A stretch of DNA of 64,000 nucleotides, taken from positions 1 to 64,000 of the forward strand of contig JAYZFQ010000109.1 of the NCBI GenBank assembly GCA_036336695.1, in the 5' to 3' direction. A program made the translations under genes and the position numbers. Shown here in pieces: positions 7,963 through 15,240 of the stretch; the stretch's first letter is position 1, and each line of letters begins with the position of its first letter. Source of the stretch: GCA-2729515 sp036336695. GTDB lineage: Bacteria; Myxococcota_A; UBA9160; SMWR01. A model generated the notes under the pieces. It ran no database searches and had not been told where the DNA came from. It saw only the letters and a program-made list of their open reading frames with translations.

Positions 7963-9492
7963 TCAAAGCCGGCCGGCCCGAGCGCGGCTGAACCAGCCCC
8001 CGGTCCAGGCATCGATGCCCGCCGCAAGCTCGGCCGCACGAATCCCGAGGCGCAGGCGCTCTCCCGGCGCGGCCGTCGCCAGTTCCGCCAACACACGCCG
8101 CCGCTCGAAGTAGAGCTGCGTCACTTCGTCGAGTACGTCGTCGCGGAGTTTCACCAGTTCCCGCGCTTCGCGGGAAGCGTCGATCTCCTCGGGGTGATAG
8201 GCGATGTCGCCGAGATCCCAGGCCAACGTCAGGGAGGTCTCGAAATCCCGTGAGTTGCGGTGTTCCGTATCCAGGAGCCGCCGCAGGCCGCCGGACACGA
8301 AGGACTCGTCGCGGTCGACGAGGCGCAGGCGATCTTCGCCGCGCGCCAGGCGAAAGGAGACGAGGGGAAGCCAGCCTCGGCGCCGCGCGCCGCGCCGCAA
8401 CGCAGCCGGTCTTCCGAACTCGAGCTGGAGCGTCGAGAGCACCACCCGGTGCACGTGTTCGATCGGCGGGTCGCCTTCGGGCGTTCGAAGCCCGCGGAAA
8501 CCCGCCCCGACGACGGGCGCCAGGACCCGGTCGCGGCTGCCCACGTAGAGCCGCGTGCCCTCGCCGACGACGGCGCCGGTGGCTGCACTGCCCGCCGGAG
8601 GCGCAGCCCTGCGCCAAGGACCCTCCAACGCATCGGCCGACAACAGCCCCCCGTCCGTGGCCAACCAGAGCTTCTGGTGGGCAAACACCAGGCGCCGTGC
8701 GCGCGCACCGGGCGGAAGCCCGGGCCGCACGCGGCGCCACGGCTCGGAAGGCGCGTCGCGAACGACGAACAGCGAGGGAAGCACGGCGACGACATCCAGC
8801 CCCGGCAACCCGAGCGCGACGTCCACGGACCCCGACGGATCGATCGCGGCCGGGAGGACGTGGCGCCGCGGTCGCCCGGCCTCGATCTCCTCGTGGCCGG
8901 CGCGAAGTTCGACGCTCCAGAGGCGACCGCCGACGACGGCCCAGCAGTCGACCCCATTCTCATTCGGACGCAGCGCAACGGTGTAGGACGGTTCCGCGGG
9001 CCACCCCGCGGACGCGCGTCTCCAGTGAACGGCATCCCGAGAGACGAAGACCCCCGCTCCCGTTGCCGCCGCGATGATGCCCCCCGCAACCCGGACCCGG
9101 TAGACGTCGCGGGCAGCGGCCCCCGGTGCAGGCGCACGCGGGAAGGCGCGGCCCTCGCCATCGATTTCGAATACACCGTGCGGCGTCGCCGCCAGGAGGC
9201 GACCCGAAGGCCCGAACACGAGATCCCGGACGGGTCCTCGGCGGAGAACCTGCTCGAACGACTTCCCGGGCACACCCACGCGCGCACCGCGCGTGCCGCC
9301 CACGGCGAGCCGCCCTTGCGCGCCGTCGAAAGAAAGGGCTCCGATGGCATCGCCGTGGTTCCCCGTCGCAACGAACTGCCAGGCGAGACCCTTGGCTTCG
9401 AGCCCCGGAAGCAGCGCGGCCGCGCACAGGGCAACGACCGGCGCCATCCTGAATCCGGAGCCGGGTCGGAATCGGGAATGCGCGAAAAACAT
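7963..9492 (-). CDS. Exported repeat (beta-propeller-like) protein with C-terminal helical segment
   Basis: 509 residues from ATG 9492, chosen for the GGGAG six bases upstream. An N-terminal hydrophobic stretch (about 15-35) looks like a signal peptide. Residues ~45-330 contain repeated short motifs of the type L.FGPSGRLLAAT..GVFE, VAGGIIAAATGAGVFVSRD and HQKLWLATDGGLLSA, as in propeller or sortilin-like exported proteins. The last ~110 residues are charged and helical (YFERRRVLAEL), a segment I recall at the C-terminus of uncharacterised deltaproteobacterial proteins. No catalytic motif was recognised. It is upstream of the PEP-CTERM gene, which suggests a shared surface role. The gene is divergent from the DUF4124/cof operon across 171 bp. 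Confidence 0.75.
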   Translation of the reverse strand: MFFAHSRFRPGSGFRMAPVVALCAAALLPGLEAKGLAWQFVATGNHGDAIGALSFDGAQGRLAVGGTRGARVGVPGKSFEQVLRRGPVRDLVFGPSGRLLAATPHGVFEIDGEGRAFPRAPAPGAAARDVYRVRVAGGIIAAATGAGVFVSRDAVHWRRASAGWPAEPSYTVALRPNENGVDCWAVVGGRLWSVELRAGHEEIEAGRPRRHVLPAAIDPSGSVDVALGLPGLDVVAVLPSLFVVRDAPSEPWRRVRPGLPPGARARRLVFAHQKLWLATDGGLLSADALEGPWRRAAPPAGSAATGAVVGEGTRLYVGSRDRVLAPVVGAGFRGLRTPEGDPPIEHVHRVVLSTLQLEFGRPAALRRGARRRGWLPLVSFRLARGEDRLRLVDRDESFVSGGLRRLLDTEHRNSRDFETSLTLAWDLGDIAYHPEEIDASREARELVKLRDDVLDEVTQLYFERRRVLAELATAAPGERLRLGIRAAELAAGIDAWTGGWFSRARAGRL

Positions 9493-9663
9493 CGCGGCTC
9501 CCGAGAGCAAGCCGCGTGCCAGCAGGTGGTGCGTGGGAAGACGCTCAAGCCCGCCCGGCAGAACGGTTTCACCGGGCCCCGCCGCGCGCCCTGTGAACCA
9601 GGGGCCTCCCCGCACCGGCGACGCGAGTTGACGCTCCCGGAGAGGCCCCCGAAGATCTACCCC

Positions 9664-10542
9664 ATGAAGGTCCGGATCCTCCCCCTGGCCATCGCCGGGT
9701 TGTTCCTCGGACAACCCGCAGCCGCCGAACTCTGGATGTGGACCGATCCCGACGGGGCGATCCGGTACACGTCGGACCGGGCCCGGATCCCCGGCGCCCA
9801 GCGGGGCTCGGCGCTCCGCGTCGAAGCCGGCATGGTCCTCCCGGCCCCGGCGCCCACCGCCGAGGTCGCGGCCCCGGCAGCGGGGGTGCTGCTCGGTCCG
9901 CCCGATGAACTCGCGCTCGCGCCCGACCCCTTCAACGCCCCGGACCAGTTCCCCACCCTCGCCGTCGAGGAGGTGGTGGAAGTCGAGCGAACGGTCGTGG
10001 AAGAGCGCGTCGCACCCGTGGCGCTGGACACGCCCGCCCAAGGCGCCTCCGGCGAAACGACCGCGACCGAGGCCATTGCGGTATCGGAAACCACCGAGAC
10101 CGCGGCCATCGCCGTGTCCGAAACCACCGAGACCGCAGCCATCGCCGTGTCCGAAACCACCGAGACCGCGGCCATCGCCGTGTCGGAAACGACCGCACCC
10201 GCCGCAGCCATCGCCGTGTCCGAAACCACCGAGACCGCGGCCGTCGCCGCGCCGGCAACGCCCACGGCACCGGCCGACGCGACGACGACCGCGGCGCTTG
10301 CGGCGGTCTCCGCTCCCCCGGCCACGGCGGGCACGCCCGAGTCCGAAAGCCGCATGGCAGAACTGCAACAACAGATCGCGCGGGACGAGGACGCACTGAA
10401 GACGCTGATCACCGACCCGGACGCCACGGACCTCGAAAATTCGCCCGAGTTGCACGAGATCGCCCGGCGGCTGCCCCGGCTCCAGGCGGAACTGCGCGCC
10501 CTCGAACGCGGCGAACCCGTCCCCGCGGAACAGGCCGAGTGA
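9664..10542 (+). CDS. DUF4124-type exported protein with Ala/Thr/Glu repeats, heading the cof operon
   Basis: 292 residues. A signal peptide (about 1-21, cut near AAA-EL) precedes a short DUF4124-like motif, ELWMWTDPDGAIRYTSD, usual for periplasmic proteins. The middle is low-complexity and acidic, with five 11-residue repeats of the pattern AIAVSETTETA. The last ~80 residues form a predicted coiled coil (MAELQQQIARDEDALKTL...). The function is unknown. The 3' end overlaps the cofD GTG by four bases, so the two are translationally coupled, although nothing links a periplasmic protein to F420 synthesis. A weak promoter-like pair (TTGACG 9628-9633, GAAGAT 9651-9656, 17-bp spacer) lies just upstream. 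Confidence 0.75.
   Translation: MKVRILPLAIAGLFLGQPAAAELWMWTDPDGAIRYTSDRARIPGAQRGSALRVEAGMVLPAPAPTAEVAAPAAGVLLGPPDELALAPDPFNAPDQFPTLAVEEVVEVERTVVEERVAPVALDTPAQGASGETTATEAIAVSETTETAAIAVSETTETAAIAVSETTETAAIAVSETTAPAAAIAVSETTETAAVAAPATPTAPADATTTAALAAVSAPPATAGTPESESRMAELQQQIARDEDALKTLITDPDATDLENSPELHEIARRLPRLQAELRALERGEPVPAEQAE
10072..10239 (+). repeat. Five near-identical 33-36 bp in-frame tandem repeats
   Basis: Units start at 10072, 10105, 10138, 10171 and 10207. Each encodes AIAVSETTETA or a close variant; the fourth is three bases longer (AIAVSETTAPAA). The near-identity at DNA level indicates recent expansion by slippage or recombination inside the DUF4124 gene. This is coding sequence and not a CRISPR: units abut without spacers. 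Confidence 0.9.
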
Positions 10543-11531
10543 GCGAAGCGCGCACCCCGGTCGCCGCCGCGACCCGCGGGAGCGAAGCGCCGACCCCGAT
10601 CGTCGCCCTCGCCGGCGGTGTTGGCGCCGCGCGCTTCCTGTGCGGCCTGGCCCAGGTCGTGGATCCGAGCCAGGTGACGGCCATCGTGAATACCGGGGAC
10701 GACCGGGTGTTCTACGGCGTCCACGTTTCGCCCGATATCGACATCGTGACCTACAGCCTGGCGGGACGCGTCAACCGGGAACGCGGCTTCGGACTCGAAG
10801 GCGACACCTTTGCAGTCATCGAGGCCCTCGGTGCCCTGGGACACGAAACCTGGTTCCGGCTCGGCGACCGGGATTTCGCGACCTGCCAGCACCGCACCCA
10901 GCGCCTGGCCCAGGGCGCCGGCCTGGCCGCTGTCACTGACGAGATCCGCCGGTCGTTCGACGTCGCCATGCGGATCCTGCCCATGTCGGAGGCGCCCTGC
11001 CCCAGCATCGTGGTGCTCGGCGGAGGCCGGCGCCTGCACTTCGAGGAGTACATGGTGCGCGACGGCGCGCCGTCGGACGTGGAGGCCGTCGACCTCGCCG
11101 CGGCGGCAGACGCCGCGCCGGGTCCCGGCGTACTGGACGCACTCCGCGGCGCGCAGACGATCCTCCTGTGCCCGAGCAATCCGGTCGTTTCGATCGGACC
11201 GATCCTGGCGCTGCCGGGGGTCCGCGAGGCGATCGCCGCGAGCGGCGCACCGGTCGTCGCCGTGTCTCCCATCGTTGGGGGCGCACCGGTCAAGGGACCG
11301 GCCGACGCGCTGCTCCGCGGGATCGGCGCCGAAGTCTCGGCGCGCGGCGTGGCCCGCCTCTACGCGTCGTTCGTGAACGGGTTCGTGCTCGACCGCCGGG
11401 ACGAAGCGGAACTTGCGGACATCGAAGCGCTTGGCATTCGCGCGCGGTGCGTCGAGACCCTGCTGCGCGACACCGGTGTCGCCGCCGCCCTGGCGCGGTC
11501 GGCGCTCGACCTGGCCGAAGCGTTGCGATGA
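10539..11531 (+). CDS. cofD: 2-phospho-L-lactate (or enolpyruvyl) transferase CofD/FbiA
   Basis: 330 residues, the normal size for the family. It transfers the phospholactyl or phosphoenolpyruvyl group from the GDP- or GPPG-activated donor onto FO to give F420-0 or dehydro-F420-0. The N-terminal motif ALAGGVGAARFLCGL and the following VNTGDD are CofD signatures. The GTG start overlaps the preceding TGA, and the 3' end overlaps cofC as ATGA. With cofC and cofE directly behind, the assignment is secure. The FO synthase genes (cofG/cofH) are not in the window. Whether lactate or PEP is used cannot be told from sequence; PEP is reported for mycobacteria. Confidence 0.95.
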   Translation: MSEARTPVAAATRGSEAPTPIVALAGGVGAARFLCGLAQVVDPSQVTAIVNTGDDRVFYGVHVSPDIDIVTYSLAGRVNRERGFGLEGDTFAVIEALGALGHETWFRLGDRDFATCQHRTQRLAQGAGLAAVTDEIRRSFDVAMRILPMSEAPCPSIVVLGGGRRLHFEEYMVRDGAPSDVEAVDLAAAADAAPGPGVLDALRGAQTILLCPSNPVVSIGPILALPGVREAIAASGAPVVAVSPIVGGAPVKGPADALLRGIGAEVSARGVARLYASFVNGFVLDRRDEAELADIEALGIRARCVETLLRDTGVAAALARSALDLAEALR

Positions 11532-12163
11532 TCGCGGCGCTGGTTCCGATGAAATCCCTCGAAGGTTCCAAGTCGCGGCTCGCCCCCTACCTCGGGTCCG
11601 ATGCAGCCCGCGGCTTGTCGCTGGCGATGCTCGAGGATGTCCTCGAAGCCCTCCTCGGGGTCCCCGAGGTCGAACGGGTCGCAGTCACGACCCCCGACGA
11701 TGCCGTCGGGCAGGCCGCGGCGAACGCCGGCGCCGAGGCCCTGGTGCGCGCCGATCCCGGACTGAACCCGTCCATCGAGGCCGCTGCCGCCGAACTGCTG
11801 CCGAACACCGAGGACGGGTTGCTCGTGGTGCTCGGCGACGTCGCCGGCGCTTGCGCGGACGACCTCGCGCGTTTCCTCCGCGCGGCGCCCCGCCGCGGCA
11901 TCGCCCTCGCGCCGTCGCTGGACGGCGGAACCTCCGCGCTCCTGCGCCGACCCCGCGACGTGATTCCGGCCGCTTTCGGAACCGAGAGCGCCAAACGCCA
12001 CGTCGCCTACGCCGAGGCCGCGGGGGTAGAAGCACGGGAGCTGCCCCTTCCGTCGCTCCGGCACGACCTGGACGCCCCCGAGGACCTCGACGCCTTCCTC
12101 GCCACACCCTGGGGTGGCGCGCGGACCCGCGCGTTCCTCCGCGAGTTCGGGAAAGGCCGGTGA
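11528..12163 (+). CDS. cofC: Phospholactate/PEP guanylyltransferase CofC/FbiD
   Basis: 211 residues. It activates 2-phospholactate or phosphoenolpyruvate with GTP to make the donor used by CofD. The nucleotidyltransferase N-terminus is typical of the family (VPMKSLEGSKSRLAPYL), followed by VTTPDD, a GDVA segment in place of the usual GD(L/I)P, and a DLDAPEDL end. ATG 11528 overlaps the cofD stop as ATGA, and its own stop overlaps the cofE GTG. The family is short and divergent, but position between cofD and cofE settles the call. Confidence 0.92.
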   Translation: MIAALVPMKSLEGSKSRLAPYLGSDAARGLSLAMLEDVLEALLGVPEVERVAVTTPDDAVGQAAANAGAEALVRADPGLNPSIEAAAAELLPNTEDGLLVVLGDVAGACADDLARFLRAAPRRGIALAPSLDGGTSALLRRPRDVIPAAFGTESAKRHVAYAEAAGVEARELPLPSLRHDLDAPEDLDAFLATPWGGARTRAFLREFGKGR

Positions 12164-12915
12164 CCCCCCCGCCCCCGCTCCGCCTCGTCCCGCTTCCGGG
12201 CATTCCCCTCGTGCAACCCGGGGACGACCTGGCGGCACTCGTGCAGGAAGCTGGAGAACGCGCGGGCACGCGACTCGCAGACGGCCACCTCGTCGTCTGC
12301 CAGAAGGTGGTGTCCAAGGCCGAGGGCCGCAGCGTCGACCTGCGAAGCGTCACGCCTTCCGAAACCGCCCAGACGATCGCGCGCGAGGACGGCAAGGACC
12401 CGCGGCAGGTCGAAGTCGTGCTCGGAGAAAGTGTGCGCATCGTGCGCCGGGGTCACGGGGTGCTGATCACCGAGACGCGTCACGGCTTCGTGTGCGCGAA
12501 TGCCGGCGTCGACCTCTCGAACGCACCGGGCGACGATGTCGCGGTGCTCCTGCCGATCGACCCCGACGCCTCGGCCGAGCGCCTGCGCCGCGGGCTGGAA
12601 GCCCTGGGGGCGGGCCCGCTCGGTGTCGTCGTCAGCGACACCTTCGGCCGGCCCTGGCGCGAAGGTCTCGTCGACGTCGCCATCGGTTGCTCGGGGTTCG
12701 CCCCGATCACCGACGCCCGGGGCGGAACCGATCTCGGCGGACGCGAACTCCAGGTGACCGCCATGGCGACTGCCGATCAGCTCGCCGCCGCTGCCGGCCT
12801 GCTGATGGGGAAAGGCGCCGGGATCCCGGCCGTCTGGATCGAGGGCGCTGACCTCACCGGGGCCGGCACACTGGGCGAAACGATCCGCACCCCCGACGGC
12901 GACCTGTTCCGCTGA
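12160..12915 (+). CDS. cofE: Coenzyme F420-0:L-glutamate ligase CofE/FbiB-N
   Basis: 251 residues, matching stand-alone CofE without the C-terminal nitroreductase-like domain found in mycobacterial FbiB. It adds L-glutamates to F420-0 with GTP. Family landmarks are the VCQKVVSKAEGR segment (near residue 48), HGFVCANAGVDLSN, the VSDTFGRPWREG stretch and LLMGKGAGIP near the C-terminus. The GTG start overlaps the cofC stop by four bases. It is the last gene of the DUF4124-cofD-cofC-cofE unit and is convergent with engB, 8 bp away. Presence of these genes implies F420-dependent oxidoreductases elsewhere in the genome. Confidence 0.95.
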   Translation: MTPPPPLRLVPLPGIPLVQPGDDLAALVQEAGERAGTRLADGHLVVCQKVVSKAEGRSVDLRSVTPSETAQTIAREDGKDPRQVEVVLGESVRIVRRGHGVLITETRHGFVCANAGVDLSNAPGDDVAVLLPIDPDASAERLRRGLEALGAGPLGVVVSDTFGRPWREGLVDVAIGCSGFAPITDARGGTDLGGRELQVTAMATADQLAAAAGLLMGKGAGIPAVWIEGADLTGAGTLGETIRTPDGDLFR

Positions 12916-12923
12916 ACCGCAGC

Positions 12924-13511
12924 CTACACGTGGGCGTCGATGACTTCCCAGAGGTCGGAGATGCCGAGCTTCTTCTCGGCCGAAGTGGCGACGACCCGCG
13001 CCGCCGGCAAACCGAGCCCCCCGCGGAGTTCGCGGATCCGGGCCGCGCGACGCATCGGTTTCAGCTTGTCGCACTTCGTCAGGGCCACGACCGCGGGAAC
13101 CTCGCGCTCCGCGAGCCAGTCGAGGAGGAGTGTCTCGTCGTCGGACACGTCGCGCCGGAGATCCTGCAACAGCACCGCGAGGCGCAGGGTCTCGCGGTCG
13201 CCGAGGTAGGCCTCGACGACGCCCTGCCAACGGCGACGTTCCTCGCGGGCAACCTTCGCGTAGCCGTAGCCCGGCAAATCGACGAACCAGAGTTCCCCGT
13301 CGCCGCGCGTCACGCGGTACCAGTGCAGGAGCCGGGTCTTGCCCGGCGTCGCGCTCGTGCGCGCCAGGGCCCGCCGCTGGACGAGCCCGTTCAACAGACT
13401 CGACTTCCCGACGTTCGAGCGGCCCAGGAACGCCACTTCCGGCGCTCCCGTTTCGGGAAACCCGGCCGGCGCCGCCGCGGCGCCGATGTGCTCGGCTTGC
13501 TTGATCTTCAC
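12924..13511 (-). CDS. engB: Ribosome biogenesis GTPase EngB/YsxC/YihA
   Basis: 195 residues, standard length. G1 GRSNVGKSS (30-38), G3 DLPGYGYAKV (near 80) and G4 TKCD (near 145) are intact. EngB is an essential GTPase for large-subunit ribosome assembly in the cytoplasm. GTG 13511 overlaps the stop of the upstream aminotransferase gene by four bases (GTGA), so the two are coupled. It is convergent with cofE. Confidence 0.95.
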   Translation of the reverse strand: MKIKQAEHIGAAAAPAGFPETGAPEVAFLGRSNVGKSSLLNGLVQRRALARTSATPGKTRLLHWYRVTRGDGELWFVDLPGYGYAKVAREERRRWQGVVEAYLGDRETLRLAVLLQDLRRDVSDDETLLLDWLAEREVPAVVALTKCDKLKPMRRAARIRELRGGLGLPAARVVATSAEKKLGISDLWEVIDAHV

Positions 13512-14662
13512 GTGCGCCCCCGGAGCGCCCGACCGAGGCGTTCGAGGGCTTCGCCGAGCGAAGCCTCGGACGCGGCGCTGCAGAAACGCAACCAGCCTTC
13601 ACCCGCCGCTCCGAAATCGACGCCGGGACACGTACCGACCTGGGCGCGCTCCAGGAGGTCGAAGGCCAGAGCCCGCGAATCGTTTCCGAAGGCCCGCGCG
13701 TCGGCGAACACGTAGAAGGCGCCCTGGGGCAGCGTCGGGATGCGAAATCCCAGGTCGCGCAGACCGTCGACGAGTTGGTGGCGACGGGCGTCGTAGGCGA
13801 CGCACATCGACGCGACGGTGTCCGCACCCTGTCGAAGCGCCGCGATTCCGGCGTGCTGCACGAAACGGTTGGCGGAGATGAAAAGATTCTGTTGCAGCAC
13901 CTGCAGCCGACGCATCGCGGCCGGCGGCGCAATGACCCAACCGACACGAAAGCCCGTCATGGCGTAGCGCTTCGACAGGCCGTCGAGCACGAAGGCGGTG
14001 TCGCTCACTTCGAGGGCAGAGGTCACCGCGACATTGTCGTAGACGAGACCGTCGTAGATCTCGTCGGAAACCAGCGGCGGACCCAGTTCGGCGAGCGCCG
14101 CCAGCGTCTCGGCAGACTGCACGGCACCGGTCGGGTTGGCGGGCGAATTGACCACGATGGCCCGCGTCCGCGGACTCAACGCGCGGCCCACCGCATCGGG
14201 ATCGAGCCGGTAGCCTTCCTCGGGCCGCGTCGGCACGAGCACGGGCGTCCCGCCGCAGGCACGCACGAAGTTCGGGTAACACGGGTAATGGGGCGTGCCG
14301 ATCACCACCTCGTCTCCGGGATCGACGAGCAGGGAAAACACGAGCAGCATCGCCGTCGACGTTCCGCTGGTGACGAGGACGCGCTCGGGATCGACCGGGG
14401 TCCCGAAACGCTTGCCGTGATCCTCCGCCACCGCAGCGCGCAGTTCCGGCAGGCCGCGGCTGTCGGTGTACTGGGTCTCGCCGTTTTCCAGCGCCCGCAC
14501 GCAGGCGTCGACGGCGGCCTGGGGCGGAGGAAAATCGGGCTCCCCGATCTCGAGGTGCACCACCGGGGTGCCCGCCCGTTCCATGGCGAAGGCCCGCTCC
14601 ATCACCTCCATGGCCAGGAAGGGCTCGACCGCCTGGGCTCGGGACGTGAAGTGCAACGCCAT
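13508..14662 (-). CDS. Pyridoxal-phosphate aminotransferase, class I/II (AspC-like)
   Basis: 384 residues from ATG 14662, where similarity to the family begins (MALHFTSRAQAVEPFLAM); an in-frame start at 14734 would add 24 unsupported residues. PLP-binding features: SGTSTAML near 98, NSPANPTGA near 172, SDEIYDGL near 199 and the Schiff-base Lys231 in SKRYAMTGFRVGW. The pattern is that of fold-type I, aspartate-like transaminases. The amino-acid substrate is not clear; such genes are often annotated AspC, AlaA or arginine-pyruvate transaminase. It is coupled to engB by overlapping stop and start, and divergent from ccmE. Confidence 0.85.
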   Translation of the reverse strand: MALHFTSRAQAVEPFLAMEVMERAFAMERAGTPVVHLEIGEPDFPPPQAAVDACVRALENGETQYTDSRGLPELRAAVAEDHGKRFGTPVDPERVLVTSGTSTAMLLVFSLLVDPGDEVVIGTPHYPCYPNFVRACGGTPVLVPTRPEEGYRLDPDAVGRALSPRTRAIVVNSPANPTGAVQSAETLAALAELGPPLVSDEIYDGLVYDNVAVTSALEVSDTAFVLDGLSKRYAMTGFRVGWVIAPPAAMRRLQVLQQNLFISANRFVQHAGIAALRQGADTVASMCVAYDARRHQLVDGLRDLGFRIPTLPQGAFYVFADARAFGNDSRALAFDLLERAQVGTCPGVDFGAAGEGWLRFCSAASEASLGEALERLGRALRGRT

Positions 14663-14751
14663 GTCCCCCGGGGTAGCCGCGCGGGGCCGCCTCGTCAACT
14701 GCCAGAGTGACAGAAACCATTGAAATTCCGCCACTTTTCTGGTTTTCGCCT

Positions 14752-14778
14752 TTGACGGCCCCCGGATACTCGGATAAT
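14752..14778 (+). promoter_or_regulatory. Sigma-70-like promoter of the ccm operon
   Basis: TTGACG (14752-14757) and GATAAT (14773-14778) each match 5 of 6 consensus bases, with a short 15-bp spacer. Transcription would begin around 14785, only a few bases before the GTG of ccmE at 14789. There is no Shine-Dalgarno between, which suggests a leaderless or nearly leaderless mRNA. Confidence 0.55.
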
Positions 14779-14788
14779 CTGTAACGCC

Positions 14789-15235
14789 GTGTCAAAAGGA
14801 ACACAGGTCGCCCTCGGCGCCTCGGTAATTGCCCTGCTCTTGGCCTGGTACACGGCCACGAACCTGGAGGCTGCCGCTTCCTTTACCTATTTCCAGGACC
14901 TCGACGATTTCCGGGCAGTCGAGGCCGAGCAAGTCGGCGCCTCGACCCGGGTGCACGGCTACGTGGCGATCGGGTCGATCGAGCGCGACGTCGCCTCCAA
15001 ACAGGTCGCCTTCGCCATCGTGAACGACCCGCCCCACGCCGGCGGCACCGGTCCCGCGTTCCCTGTGGTCTTCGCGAGCCTCGAGACCCCCGACATGTTC
15101 AAGGACGGCGCCGAGGTCGTGGTCGAAGGCGCCCTGACCCAGGTCGGCGGCCCCTTCCGCGCGGACAAAGTCCTCGCGAAGTGCCCGTCGAAGTTCGAGG
15201 GAGCGGACCCGGCGGAAATGCCGGCTTCGCTCTAG
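14789..15235 (+). CDS. ccmE: Cytochrome c maturation heme chaperone CcmE, Cys variant
   Basis: 148 residues: one N-terminal membrane anchor (about 5-28) and an OB-fold periplasmic domain. CcmE receives heme from CcmABCD and passes it to CcmF. Classical CcmE binds heme through the His of HxxxY; some deltaproteobacterial and archaeal forms have CxxxY. Here the site reads LAKCPSKFEG, so Cys132 replaces His and Phe136 replaces Tyr. The codon is TTC, so the Phe is real unless there is a sequencing error. GTG 14789 is the only sensible start. It is the first gene of the ccm unit, 5 bp before ccmF. Confidence 0.92.
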   Translation: MSKGTQVALGASVIALLLAWYTATNLEAAASFTYFQDLDDFRAVEAEQVGASTRVHGYVAIGSIERDVASKQVAFAIVNDPPHAGGTGPAFPVVFASLETPDMFKDGAEVVVEGALTQVGGPFRADKVLAKCPSKFEGADPAEMPASL

Positions 15236-15240
15236 TCCCC

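Noticed and set aside
8260..9663. Plus-strand frame continuing upstream into the DUF4124 gene
   Set aside because: The upstream part is antisense to the propeller-like gene; the signal peptide begins only at 9664, so the extension is not coding.
10072..10239. Possible CRISPR array
   Set aside because: The repeats abut without spacers, keep reading frame and encode a low-complexity protein segment.
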